Assembly: GCA_900537185.1 (NCBI GenBank)
Contig: LS999827.1
Coordinates: 563,001 to 627,000 of the forward strand
Reading direction: 5' to 3'
From: Cytophagales bacterium Alg240-R148
GTDB taxonomy: Bacteria > Bacteroidota > Bacteroidia > Cytophagales > Cyclobacteriaceae
Length of the DNA stretch: 64,000 nucleotides
The notes under the pieces were generated by a model. That model worked only from the letters and a program-made list of their open reading frames with translations, did no database searches and was not told the origin of the DNA. This document shows, in pieces, positions 25,882-34,129 of this stretch (within the stretch, counting starts at the first letter, position 1; the number at the start of each line of letters is the position of its first letter). A program made the position numbers and the translations under genes.

Positions 25882-26677
25882 TGTACATCTTGTAGTAAGA
25901 CTCCAAAAAGTCTTCCTCTTTTTCAATTGATTCTGTTTTGATTTGATTGTCATTGTTTTCAAACAAATTTTCTATCTGCTCCGCACTATCTTCTTCAGCA
26001 CATACAACTGCATCGGCATATTCCATACCTAATTTTACAAAACCTTCAAAATCTGCCGATTTTAATTGTTCCAACATGTTGTCTTCAATGTCCATCATTT
26101 TCACTTTGTTCAACAAGTCATTATCAAACGTGTGAGAGAATACATTATTGTATACACTAAAAACTGTTTTAGAGTTTTTGAAAATTGGATCGTTCTTATA
26201 AGTGGTTTTCAAGTACAACGGAATGAAACTTGTCATCCAATCGTTACAATGTACAATATCCGGCGACCAACCTAGTTTTTTAACTGTTTCGAGCACTCCT
26301 TTGCAAAAGAATATTGCTCTTTCGTCGTTATCGCCGTAAAAATTATTTTCTTTATCAACAAACACAGATTTTCTGTGGAAATAATCTTCGTTGTCAATAA
26401 AATATACTTGTAGTTTGGCATTAGGAACTGACGCTACTTTGATGATCAAAGGTTTTTCTTCGTCACCAACTGCTATGTTGATTCCAGATAATCTTACTAC
26501 TTCATGCAGCCTGTTTTTTCTTTCATTAATCAGACCAAACCTCGGGACCAAAATTCTGATTTCCATTCCTCTTTCCTGCATCCCCTGTGGTAATTTCCTT
26601 ACAAAATCCGCTACTTTAGTAGATTGAAGAAACGGTGTAATTTCACTAGCCACGTACAATATTCGAAGTTTTGACAT
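25865..26677 (-). CDS. glycogen/starch-synthase-like protein, catalytic-domain half only
   Basis: Protein of 270 residues matching only the N-terminal Glyco_transf_5 half of glycogen synthase: KLRILYVASEITPFLQSTKVADF corresponds to the usual beginning, where KTGGLAD of true synthases reads STKVADF, and SPDIVHCNDWMTSFIP corresponds to the HxHDW region. The C-terminal GT1-type half that holds the rest of the nucleotide-sugar site is absent and there is no remnant downstream, since DUF4270 starts inside its 3' end. The loss of the KxGGL motif and of half of the protein argues against glycogen synthesis. Start MSKLRILYV at 26677 chosen over a frame extension of 16 codons. Confidence 0.82.
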   Translation of the reverse strand: MSKLRILYVASEITPFLQSTKVADFVRKLPQGMQERGMEIRILVPRFGLINERKNRLHEVVRLSGINIAVGDEEKPLIIKVASVPNAKLQVYFIDNEDYFHRKSVFVDKENNFYGDNDERAIFFCKGVLETVKKLGWSPDIVHCNDWMTSFIPLYLKTTYKNDPIFKNSKTVFSVYNNVFSHTFDNDLLNKVKMMDIEDNMLEQLKSADFEGFVKLGMEYADAVVCAEEDSAEQIENLFENNDNQIKTESIEKEEDFLESYYKMYNELVG

Positions 26678-26774
26678 AATAATTATAGGTTTGTTTTTTA
26701 AGAATTGCCTTAAATTAGGGCACAAAAATACAAATTTTTTATGCCATTTTCAAGATTATGTCTCTGAATAAACT

Positions 26775-26782
26775 TAATTTTG
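26775..26782 (+). promoter_or_regulatory. putative -7 box TAATTTTG for panC
   Basis: Exact TAnnTTTG match 22 bases before panC, in the 127-base gap shared with the divergent GT5-like gene. No TTG is seen at -33. Confidence 0.4.
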
Positions 26783-26804
26783 CAATAGTTACCGTAAGAC
26801 AGAC

Positions 26805-27650
26805 ATGCTATTCATTAAAAAAATAGAGGATTTAAAGGCCGTTTTGACAACAAAAAGAGGGGTTGGAAAAACAGTCGGGCTAGTGCCTACTATGGGCGCA
26901 TTGCACCAAGGACATCTTTCCTTGATGGAGCGATCTTCCCAAGAAAATGATTGCACTGTTGTCAGTATTTTTGTAAACCCTATTCAGTTTAATAATAGCC
27001 AAGACCTAGACAATTACCCCTCCAATATGGTAGCGGATGTAAAAATGTTGGAAGCCGCTAAAGTAGATATCGTTTTTGCCCCTGCTCGACAAGAAGTTTA
27101 TCCTAAATCGCCGCTAACCCGAATGACTTTCAGCCCCTTGGATTCTATTCTTGAAGGTGCTTTTCGAGACAACCATTTTAGTGGAGTAGGAGTTGTGGTC
27201 AGTAAATTATTTAATATAGTGGGGCCAAACAAGGCTTACTTTGGCCAAAAAGATTTGCAGCAGTACCTTATAATTAAACAACTGGTAACGGATCTGAATT
27301 TCCCTATTGAATTGGTGTGTGCACCAATTGTTAGAGATGACAATGGTTTGGCCTTGTCCAGTAGAAACCAGCGCCTTTCAGACAAAGGGATAAAACAAGC
27401 TACTGTCTTAAGTAGAATATTAAAAATGGCCGAACAAAAGGCAAAAGAAGGTGTACCTTTAACCCAAATAAAGAAGGACGCTGCGGAACTTTGTACTGAT
27501 AATAATGTTCAGTTAGAATACATTGAGTTTATTGATACAGGCGAATTCTGTTTATTGAAAGAATATAAAGGATACCACAATCTGGCAATATGTATTGCCG
27601 GCTATGTAGAAGATATAAGATTAATTGATAACATTTTGATACAAGAATAA
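26805..27650 (+). CDS. panC: pantothenate synthetase (pantoate--beta-alanine ligase)
   Basis: Enzyme of 281 residues that condenses pantoate with beta-alanine using ATP. It shows the nucleotidyltransferase signature [34 protein letters not shown] and [14 protein letters not shown]. It is 11 bases from panD, whose product makes beta-alanine, so the two last steps of vitamin B5 synthesis are co-expressed. Confidence 0.98.
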   Translation: MLFIKKIEDLKAVLTTKRGVGKTVGLVPTMGALHQGHLSLMERSSQENDCTVVSIFVNPIQFNNSQDLDNYPSNMVADVKMLEAAKVDIVFAPARQEVYPKSPLTRMTFSPLDSILEGAFRDNHFSGVGVVVSKLFNIVGPNKAYFGQKDLQQYLIIKQLVTDLNFPIELVCAPIVRDDNGLALSSRNQRLSDKGIKQATVLSRILKMAEQKAKEGVPLTQIKKDAAELCTDNNVQLEYIEFIDTGEFCLLKEYKGYHNLAICIAGYVEDIRLIDNILIQE

Positions 27651-27661
27651 GTGCTGAAGTT

Positions 27662-28009
27662 ATGATGATTGAAGTTTTAAAGTCAAAAATCCACAGAGCA
27701 AAAATTACACAAGCAGAGCTCCATTATGTGGGAAGTATTACAATTGATGAAGATATTTTAGATGCTGCTGGCATGATTCCAAATGAAAAAGTGCAGGTAG
27801 TGAATGTAAATAACGGCAAACGTTTAGAAACATATATAATAAAAGGGGAAAGAGGCAGTGGAATGATTTGTATGAATGGTCCTGCCGCCCGGTTGACTCA
27901 AGTTGGCGATGTTGTAATCATTATCTCCTATGCCCTTTTGGAGTTTGAAGAAGCCAAGGAGTTTGAACCTAAAATTGTATTCCCTACCACTGACAACAAA
28001 TTAGCGTAA
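27662..28009 (+). CDS. panD: aspartate 1-decarboxylase proenzyme
   Basis: Pyruvoyl-dependent decarboxylase of 115 residues that makes beta-alanine. The self-cleavage site Gly24-Ser25 lies in [10 protein letters not shown], so the serine becomes the pyruvoyl group. Catalytic-site residues occur in [17 protein letters not shown], and DVVIIISYA is typical. Two adjacent ATGs start the frame; the first aligns the cleavage site with the usual numbering. It forms an operon with panC and the membrane protein downstream. Confidence 0.97.
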   Translation: MMIEVLKSKIHRAKITQAELHYVGSITIDEDILDAAGMIPNEKVQVVNVNNGKRLETYIIKGERGSGMICMNGPAARLTQVGDVVIIISYALLEFEEAKEFEPKIVFPTTDNKLA

Positions 28010-28016
28010 TTTGTAA

Positions 28017-29057
28017 ATGTTACAGAAGATAAAGGGAATACTAAAGTATTCTATAGTTCTGTTGATTACATTTTTTCTGTTGTGGAAAGTTTGGATGAGC
28101 ATTGAACCTCAAGAAAACCAAACCAGGGCAGATTTCATTGTAGAAGTCTGGAATTCAAGCAACTTGTTTCTATTGATTCTTTCTGGCATAATGGCCATTG
28201 CTAGCCATGTAGTGCGGTCTGTCCGCTGGAACTTACTGTTGTCCCCTTTGAATCATCGAATAAAATTTTGGGATGCTTTTTTCAGTGTGATGATTGGATA
28301 CTTCGTTAATTTGGCCATCCCAAGAGGGGGAGAACTTTCCCGTTGTTACAATATATACAAATCAGATGGCGTACCTTTGGATGTATCCATTGGCACTGTT
28401 ATATCCGAAAGGATCATCGATCTTTTCTTTTTGTTATTGCTTATCTCCTGTTCCTTCTTAATTGAATTGGATACTTTGTTGGGCTTCTTCAACGAACAGT
28501 TGGCGGGCAATGGAAACTTATTAAAGGCCATTCCATTTTGGCAAGTTATCGCTATTATTGGGGTTGTTTTCGGGTTGCTGCTGTTGCTACCACTGGCTAT
28601 GTTAAAGATAAAAAAGAATTTTGCTTTGAGGTTATTTCTCAAAATCAAAAAATTCTTAGTGGGCCTTAAGAAAGGATTGTTAGTGGTATTCAATTTGGAG
28701 CACAACCTACTTTTTATTTTTTACTCCTTACTGATTTGGGTCTTTTATTATTTCATGATGTATTTTGTGCTACTCGCTTTTCCATATACAGAGCACTTGT
28801 CGTTAATGGCTGGATTGTCAATATTTGTAATTAGTGGGATAGCAATGGCGCTGCCTTTGCCCGGAGGCGCAGGGTCTTACCACACCTTGGTGCCGGCAGG
28901 TTTGATACTTTTGTATGGGGTTGAAGCCGACCAGGCCAAAGCTTTTGCCATCATTCTTCATGGCTGGCACTTTTTAATATTGATAATTTTTGGCGTAATT
29001 AGTATGAAAATTAGTCAGTATAGAAGGAAACATTTGCACCATGCCAACCAAAGATAA
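28017..29057 (+). CDS. flippase-like integral membrane protein (lysylphosphatidylglycerol synthase TM family)
   Basis: Inner-membrane protein of 346 residues with about eight hydrophobic helices, of the LPG_synthase_TM / UPF0104 (YbhN) family. Marks include the arginine-rich SHVVRSVRWNLLL, GYFVNLAIPRGGELSR, SERIIDL and LPLPGGAGSYH. The family includes the membrane half of MprF and many stand-alone proteins thought to move lipids; no catalytic lysyltransferase domain is present. It follows panD after seven bases and overlaps rfaE2 by 17 bases. The heptose link might suggest an envelope role, which is inference. Confidence 0.85.
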   Translation: MLQKIKGILKYSIVLLITFFLLWKVWMSIEPQENQTRADFIVEVWNSSNLFLLILSGIMAIASHVVRSVRWNLLLSPLNHRIKFWDAFFSVMIGYFVNLAIPRGGELSRCYNIYKSDGVPLDVSIGTVISERIIDLFFLLLLISCSFLIELDTLLGFFNEQLAGNGNLLKAIPFWQVIAIIGVVFGLLLLLPLAMLKIKKNFALRLFLKIKKFLVGLKKGLLVVFNLEHNLLFIFYSLLIWVFYYFMMYFVLLAFPYTEHLSLMAGLSIFVISGIAMALPLPGGAGSYHTLVPAGLILLYGVEADQAKAFAIILHGWHFLILIIFGVISMKISQYRRKHLHHANQR

Positions 29058-29517
29058 AATTGATAGCTGGGCTGCTTTAAAAGAAAAAGTGGCCCATTGG
29101 AAAAAAGATGGGGAGAAAGTAGTTTTCTCCAACGGTTGCTTTGATATAGTTCATTTAGGACATATTGACTACCTCGAAAAAGCCAGGAATAAGGGGACAA
29201 AGTTGATTATAGGCTTGAACACCGACGCTTCGGTAAATGCAATAAAAGGACCGACCAGACCCATTAACAATCAAAATGCTCGAGCTAGAATGCTGGCCGC
29301 CATGGAATTTGTGGATGGGGTTACATTTTTTGATGAAGACACTCCCTTGCTCCTAATTGAAACCCTAGCACCCGATATTCTCGTTAAAGGAGATGACTAT
29401 TTGGCAGAAAACATTGTTGGAGCGGATTTTGTTATTTCAAATGGAGGAAGTGTAGAAACGGTGGCTTTGGTTGAAGGTTATTCAACCAGTGCCATAATTG
29501 AAAGAATTAAAAATTAA
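29041..29517 (+). CDS. rfaE2: D-glycero-beta-D-manno-heptose-1-phosphate adenylyltransferase
   Basis: Nucleotidyltransferase of 158 residues that makes ADP-heptose from heptose 1-phosphate. It shows VFSNGCFDIVHLGHIDYL with the HxGH motif, and GLNTDASVNAIKGPTRPI and KGDDYLAENIVGADFV, typical of RfaE domain II. The matching kinase is a separate gene at the left end of the window. Its start lies within the flippase-like gene, so expression is coupled to the pan operon. Confidence 0.95.
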   Translation: MPTKDKIDSWAALKEKVAHWKKDGEKVVFSNGCFDIVHLGHIDYLEKARNKGTKLIIGLNTDASVNAIKGPTRPINNQNARARMLAAMEFVDGVTFFDEDTPLLLIETLAPDILVKGDDYLAENIVGADFVISNGGSVETVALVEGYSTSAIIERIKN

Positions 29518-29528
29518 AAAGAAACATT

Positions 29529-30224
29529 ATGGGAATATGGGTTATAATTATTGTTTTTATGATTCTGAGTTATGCCGCAAGCAGTCGACTCAAATCAAAA
29601 TTCAAAAAATACAGTCAAACACCACTAAAAAGTAATTTAAGTGGTGCAGAAATTGCCAAGTTAATGTTGGCGGACCATCAAATACGGGATGTGCAAGTTA
29701 CTTGTGTGGCGGGCCACCTTACGGACCATTACAACCCGGGCAATAAAACGGTCAATTTAAGCGAAGCAGTTTACCATGGCAGAAATGCGGCTGCAGCAGC
29801 AGTGGCCAGCCACGAATGTGGGCATGCCGTACAACATGCCACAGCCTACAGTATGTTGCAATTGCGCTCCGCGCTTGTTCCATTGCAGAACATCAGTGGA
29901 AAAATATTAAACATAATTATGATGGTAGCCCTTTTCGGGGGTATGTTTTTATTTAATGCCTTTCCTTTTGAGTTGGTCTTATTGGTAGTTATAGGTGCAT
30001 ACGGGGTATTAACTTTGTTTTCGTTTGTTACTTTACCTGTAGAATTTGACGCTAGTAAAAGAGCACTTGCTTGGATAGGCCAAAGAAATATTGTAGACCA
30101 AAACGAACATGGTATGGCAAAGGATGCGCTCAAGTGGGCGGCCATGACGTATGTTGTTGCCGCAATTGGTTCGTTGGTTACTTTACTCTACTATATTAGC
30201 ATATTTCTTGGCAGTAGAGACTAA
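29529..30224 (+). CDS. membrane-bound zinc metallopeptidase, YugP family
   Basis: Membrane protein of 231 residues with an N-terminal helix (2-16) and two to three C-terminal helices. The zinc motif is HECGH (His95, Glu96, His99), with the third ligand expected in the LPVEFDASKRAL segment. The family (PF04298) is widespread and its substrate unknown. It is the last gene of the pan-rfaE2 unit and is followed by a terminator. Confidence 0.9.
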   Translation: MGIWVIIIVFMILSYAASSRLKSKFKKYSQTPLKSNLSGAEIAKLMLADHQIRDVQVTCVAGHLTDHYNPGNKTVNLSEAVYHGRNAAAAAVASHECGHAVQHATAYSMLQLRSALVPLQNISGKILNIIMMVALFGGMFLFNAFPFELVLLVVIGAYGVLTLFSFVTLPVEFDASKRALAWIGQRNIVDQNEHGMAKDALKWAAMTYVVAAIGSLVTLLYYISIFLGSRD

Positions 30225-30249
30225 GAATTAAAAAAATATTGAGAATTTT

Positions 30250-30273
30250 AAAGCCTCCAAAATTGGAGGCTTT
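30250..30273 (+). terminator. rho-independent terminator after the YugP-like gene
   Basis: AAAGCCTCC (30250-30258) pairs with GGAGGCTTT (30265-30273), followed by more T. The rest of the 239-base gap to the next gene is AT-rich without other clear features. Confidence 0.9.
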
Positions 30274-30463
30274 TTTATTTTTAATTAATTTTATTCTGTA
30301 TGCATACTAAATTGCAAAACGAAGAAGGGTAAATTGAAAAAAATAGGAAATATTCTTCTTCTAACTAACATTCGTTTACCAATTTGCACTTTGTATTGCA
30401 TTTTTCTAAGCACTGAAATTTGACTATAATTGCATTTTACCTACAACCCAAATATTGAAAGAT

Positions 30464-31603
30464 ATGAATTTTGAACTGACAGAAGAACAATTGGCCGTAA
30501 GGGACGCAGCAAGAGATTTTGCAGAATCTGAACTATTACCTACCATAATAGAGCGAGACAACAAACAGCAATTTGGAAGAGAAGAAATCAAAAAAATGGG
30601 TGAACTTGGTTTCATGGGTATGATGGTAGACCCCAAGTACAACGGTGGCGGAATGGACAGCATTAGCTACGTTCTTGCCATGGAAGAAATTTCCAAAATA
30701 GACGCTTCTTGTAGTGTTGCCATGTCTGTTAACAACTCTTTGGTATGCTGGGGTCTTGAAACCTATGGTTCAGAAGACCAAAAACAAAAATACCTTACAG
30801 ACTTAGCTTCCGGTAAAAAATTAGGCGCATTTTGTCTTTCCGAACCCGAAGCAGGATCGGATGCTACTTCACAAAGAACTACTGCAGAAGACAAAGGAGA
30901 CCATTACTTGGTCAATGGTACAAAAAATTGGATTACCAACGGCAGCAGTGCCGATGTATACATAGTAATAACCCAAACCTATCCAGAAAAGGGCCACAAA
31001 GGCATAAATGCTCTGATTATTGAAAAAGGGTTAGATGGGTTTGTAGTTGGTAAAAAAGAAGACAAAATGGGCATTAGAGGTTCCGACACCCATTCTTTGA
31101 TGTTTACAGATGTTAAAGTTCCTAAAGAAAATAGAATTGGAGAAGATGGGTTTGGGTTTAAATTTGCGATGAGTACATTGAATGGTGGCCGCATTGGCAT
31201 TGCCTCTCAAGCTTTAGGTTTGGCATCCGGTGCTTTTGAAAGAGCTCTTAATTACTCAACGGAACGCAAAGCATTTGGCAAATCCATCAACCAACACCAA
31301 GGCATCCAGTTTAAGTTGTCTGAAATGGCTACAAAAATAGAAGCAGCAAGAAATCTAATATTCAAAGCAGCCTTCTTAAAGGAAAATGGCAAAGACTATG
31401 CACAAGCAGGTGCGATGGCCAAACTTTTTGCTTCCCAAACTGCAATGGAAGTTACCACGGAGGCCGTTCAAATTCATGGTGGTTATGGATTTGTTAAAGA
31501 ATACCATGTAGAGCGGATGATGCGGGATGCAAAAATCACCCAAATTTATGAAGGCACCTCAGAAATTCAAAAAATTGTAATTTTCAGAGGGCTACAAGGT
31601 TAA
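30464..31603 (+). CDS. acyl-CoA dehydrogenase (short/branched-chain type)
   Basis: FAD-dependent enzyme of 379 residues that introduces the alpha-beta double bond into acyl-CoA in fatty-acid or branched-chain amino-acid breakdown. FCLSEPEAGSDA, KNWITNGSSAD and GIRGSDTHSL are the flavin and CoA segments; the catalytic base is Glu363 in QIYEGTSEIQ, the position used by short-chain and butyryl-CoA dehydrogenases. ATG at 30464 matches the standard length; the frame also has a TTG three codons earlier. Transcribed alone between a terminator and the AraC gene. Confidence 0.95.
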   Translation: MNFELTEEQLAVRDAARDFAESELLPTIIERDNKQQFGREEIKKMGELGFMGMMVDPKYNGGGMDSISYVLAMEEISKIDASCSVAMSVNNSLVCWGLETYGSEDQKQKYLTDLASGKKLGAFCLSEPEAGSDATSQRTTAEDKGDHYLVNGTKNWITNGSSADVYIVITQTYPEKGHKGINALIIEKGLDGFVVGKKEDKMGIRGSDTHSLMFTDVKVPKENRIGEDGFGFKFAMSTLNGGRIGIASQALGLASGAFERALNYSTERKAFGKSINQHQGIQFKLSEMATKIEAARNLIFKAAFLKENGKDYAQAGAMAKLFASQTAMEVTTEAVQIHGGYGFVKEYHVERMMRDAKITQIYEGTSEIQKIVIFRGLQG

Positions 31604-31637
31604 ATTGCTCTAAAATTTAAAAATTAAATATAACTTT

Positions 31638-31669
31638 TTTGGGAAAGAGTAAACTTGTTATTAAATTAG
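31638..31669 (+). promoter_or_regulatory. possible promoter of the AraC-family gene
   Basis: TTTG (31638-31641), a 20-base spacer and TAAATTAG (31662-31669), one mismatch from TAnnTTTG, 48 bases before the start codon. Confidence 0.35.
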
Positions 31670-31717
31670 TGCAATTAAAACTATTTTTTCACACAAGTAG
31701 CATATTCTTTTAATACT

Positions 31718-32647
31718 ATGGAAGATTATAATAAGATAATCGAGTCTTTAGGTGTAAAATTCATCAAGGCCACAAATATCAAAATCGTTAGACCACTCAA
31801 AATATCTAACTATTACGACGTCGAAAATTCTATTGTTGCCTTGAGAAAAGGTGAAATCCATTTTGGTGACGACAACGAATTGGTAAAAGAAGGCGATGCC
31901 TTGTTCATTCCTGGCGGGAAAATGATTCCCATTACTTACGGTAGTGGCGAACCTAAAGTACTAAGCAACGACGAGGTGGCCAATAGAGAAGGTGAGTTTT
32001 TCAAAACTGAAGGCCACACAGGTGGGCTTAGAGACATTGGTTTAGACAATTTTCACTACATGGCCTTTGAGGCAAAAGTATTTGATACAGTCAACTTTTT
32101 TAATTCGCTGGACATTCCTCCATTTGTAATTAGAAGTGAAAAAATCACTGAGATTATAGACGAAATCATAAGCGAAGGAGAAGGTAGAATTGATGGAAAG
32201 AACCGAGTAATTGCATTAAAAACAGAACACCTTGTCATTGAAATCATTCGGTATGTAATTGAAAACAGATTGTTTGTAGAACAATTAGCTACCAACAGTA
32301 CGTATTTCAAAGACCCTCGATTAATAGACATATTTTCTTATATCAAAGATAATTTGGGTGGTGACTTGTCTAATAAAATTTTGGCAAATGTGGCCAGTGT
32401 TTCTGAAGACTATGTTGGTCAGTATTTCAAAATGTTAACTGGAATCAACCCACAGGATTACATAGAATACCAGCGCATGGAATTTGCCGTAAACCTACTT
32501 AGAACAACCAAAAAGAGCATTAGAGATATTGGAAAAGAAGTTGGTTACAAAGACACCGCTTACTTTTGCAGAAGATTCAAAATGATGTTCGGTATACCAG
32601 CAGGTAAAATGAGACGCAGAGAATCCTTAATGAATGTTAAGGGATAA
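31718..32647 (+). CDS. AraC-family transcriptional regulator
   Basis: Regulator of 309 residues. The N-terminal half begins with a cupin-like sensing domain (SIVALRKGEIHFGDDNELVKEGDALFIPGGKMIPI). The C-terminal half (about 200-300) is the double helix-turn-helix: LANVASVSEDYVGQYFKMLTGINPQDYIEYQRMEFA and IRDIGKEVGYKDTAYFCRRFKMMFG. Such proteins are common in Cytophagales. No ligand or target is evident; the acyl-CoA dehydrogenase upstream is on the same strand. Its 3' end overlaps the convergent GGGP synthase gene by 21 bases. Confidence 0.92.
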   Translation: MEDYNKIIESLGVKFIKATNIKIVRPLKISNYYDVENSIVALRKGEIHFGDDNELVKEGDALFIPGGKMIPITYGSGEPKVLSNDEVANREGEFFKTEGHTGGLRDIGLDNFHYMAFEAKVFDTVNFFNSLDIPPFVIRSEKITEIIDEIISEGEGRIDGKNRVIALKTEHLVIEIIRYVIENRLFVEQLATNSTYFKDPRLIDIFSYIKDNLGGDLSNKILANVASVSEDYVGQYFKMLTGINPQDYIEYQRMEFAVNLLRTTKKSIRDIGKEVGYKDTAYFCRRFKMMFGIPAGKMRRRESLMNVKG

Positions 32648-33385
32648 ATTATAATTGTAAATGCTTTCACTAACCCCAATCATTAGATTGGGGTTTTTTT
32701 CTATTGCATTGCCAATTACCACCACATCGGCACCAGCTTTTATGGCATCCAAAGCCTTTCCGGCCGTGTTAATACCTCCCCCAATTATCAAAGGAACATC
32801 AATGGATTTCTTCACGCTAGAAACCATCTTCGGCACAATTGGATTTTTGGCCCCACTCCCAGCATCCATGTAAATCAAACTCATACCCATCATGGTACCG
32901 GCTAACGCGGTACAGGCTGCAACGGCATACTTGTCTGCAGGAATGGGCGTTGTATTGCTCATATAAGAAACTGCAGATTCTTTGCCACCATTGATTAAAA
33001 TGTATCCAGTAGACAACACCTCCAATGAGCTATTTTTTAATACCGGTGCAGCAATAACTTGTTGACCGATTAGTAGCTCCGGATTTCTACCCGATATTAA
33101 GGAAAGAAACAATATACCATCTGCTGAAGCATCAATTTGTAAGTTATTCCCTGGAAATAATACAGCAGGTATGGAACACCTACTTTTGATTCTAGCAATG
33201 ACATGTGCCATGTTATCGTTTACTATAAGGCTTCCGCCAATAAAGAAATAACTTACACAGCATTCTACTGCCAAATCTATTAAATGATCCAATTGATCGG
33301 AGTCTCCAATTTTATCTGGATCTATCAACACCGCCATGGCCTTTTTTCCAGTAGACCTTAAGTCATTGAGCTTATTGAGAATCAT
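32627..33385 (-). CDS. geranylgeranylglyceryl phosphate synthase-like prenyltransferase (PcrB/GGGPS family)
   Basis: TIM-barrel prenyltransferase of 252 residues that joins glycerol 1-phosphate and a polyprenyl diphosphate by an ether bond, the first committed step of archaeal-type lipids. AVLIDPDKIG is the N-terminal motif, FFIGGSLIVND, LFPGNNLQI, YMDAGSGAKNPI and PLIIGGGINTAGKALDAIKAGADVVVIGNAIEKN supply the phosphate-binding loops. Bacteroidota members characterised in other genera belong to group II and use geranylgeranyl diphosphate. The start MILNKLNDLRS at 33385 fits the family; two upstream in-frame ATGs exist. It overlaps the upstream 120-residue gene by 14 bases. Confidence 0.92.
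   Translation of the reverse strand: MILNKLNDLRSTGKKAMAVLIDPDKIGDSDQLDHLIDLAVECCVSYFFIGGSLIVNDNMAHVIARIKSRCSIPAVLFPGNNLQIDASADGILFLSLISGRNPELLIGQQVIAAPVLKNSSLEVLSTGYILINGGKESAVSYMSNTTPIPADKYAVAACTALAGTMMGMSLIYMDAGSGAKNPIVPKMVSSVKKSIDVPLIIGGGINTAGKALDAIKAGADVVVIGNAIEKNPNLMIGVSESIYNYNLSLNIH
32672..32700 (+). terminator. rho-independent terminator of the AraC gene, inside the convergent coding region
   Basis: AACCCCAATC (32672-32681), loop ATTA, GATTGGGGTT (32686-32695), then a T run to 32700. It lies within codons of the opposite-strand GGGP synthase (KNPNLMIGV), so one sequence serves both purposes. Confidence 0.85.
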
Positions 33386-33734
33386 CTTGTTCTTCTGCAT
33401 TTTCTTCAATTGAATCAGAATCAATAATATCTGCTAACTTATCTTTTGCCAAACCAAGTACATACAACATAAGCTGCTCTCCAGCTAAGTCGGACACCCT
33501 AGAAAAAATATTGGCATTGTAAGTACCGTTCTTTTTGTCCTCTTTGTTGGTGAACAAAAGCAACAATCTATAGGCCAAAAACATGGAACCGCCAATAGCG
33601 GCCAATCGTAAAATCAATTGCTCGACAGACTTTGATATTCCATTTATTTCACCACTCAAAGCCACTTTATACGACTCTGCTTCTTTTTTCAAGGCATCTC
33701 TTTCGGCTTGTATGCTACTTTTATGCTTATTCAT
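33372..33734 (-). CDS. hypothetical membrane protein (120 aa)
   Basis: One transmembrane helix (about 44-62, LAAIGGSMFLAYRLLLLF) preceded by a charged helical segment and followed by an acidic tail ending DSDSIEENAEEQDDSQ. No family I recognise. It overlaps the holin-like gene by eight bases and GGGP synthase by 14, and the trio is probably one transcript. Pairs of a holin-III-like protein with a small helical membrane protein are common in Bacteroidota stress loci; a related role here is inference. Confidence 0.75.
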   Translation of the reverse strand: MNKHKSSIQAERDALKKEAESYKVALSGEINGISKSVEQLILRLAAIGGSMFLAYRLLLLFTNKEDKKNGTYNANIFSRVSDLAGEQLMLYVLGLAKDKLADIIDSDSIEENAEEQDDSQ

Positions 33735-34071
33735 CCTCTTCAGATTTAGTTATATCGGCTATAGCCTCACTCACTGCTTCTTTGATGCCTAATTTGTCTT
33801 TAAATAAATTAATCAATAAAAATAGAATCAAAAACAGCCCTGCTACACAAAAAAAGCCAATGCCATAATTGTTGAAATATTCCCCCAAAACCAAAGCCAA
33901 TCCTATAAACAAAAATAAGACCAGATGAAATACCAACAGCAGCATCACCAAACTCACTACCATTTTTGATAAAATCTTAGATACATCTTCTCGGATGTCG
34001 AGTTTCATCAATTTTATTTTGGCATCCACATACCCAGCAAGGCTATCAAATAATTTGTCAACGTCCACCAC
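33727..34071 (-). CDS. phage-holin-III-superfamily (YqjE-like) membrane protein
   Basis: Protein of 114 residues with an amphipathic N-terminal helix (VDAKIKLMKLDIREDVSKILSKM) and two transmembrane helices (about 37-60 and 70-95), the layout of the YqjE/holin superfamily III (PF07332). Despite the name such chromosomal proteins are not lysis holins; E. coli YqjE is an inner-membrane protein of stress-related loci. There are no phage genes nearby. Confidence 0.75.
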   Translation of the reverse strand: MVDVDKLFDSLAGYVDAKIKLMKLDIREDVSKILSKMVVSLVMLLLVFHLVLFLFIGLALVLGEYFNNYGIGFFCVAGLFLILFLLINLFKDKLGIKEAVSEAIADITKSEEDE

Positions 34072-34129
34072 GGTTGTTCAAAGCGTTTAATTCACTACAA
34101 AATAAGCAATTATTTTTATTAACTCCGAC

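Noticed and set aside
33727-34071. Phage lysis holin, hence prophage remnant
   Set aside because: The holin-III/YqjE family is chromosomal and common; there are no other phage genes, att sites or change in composition.
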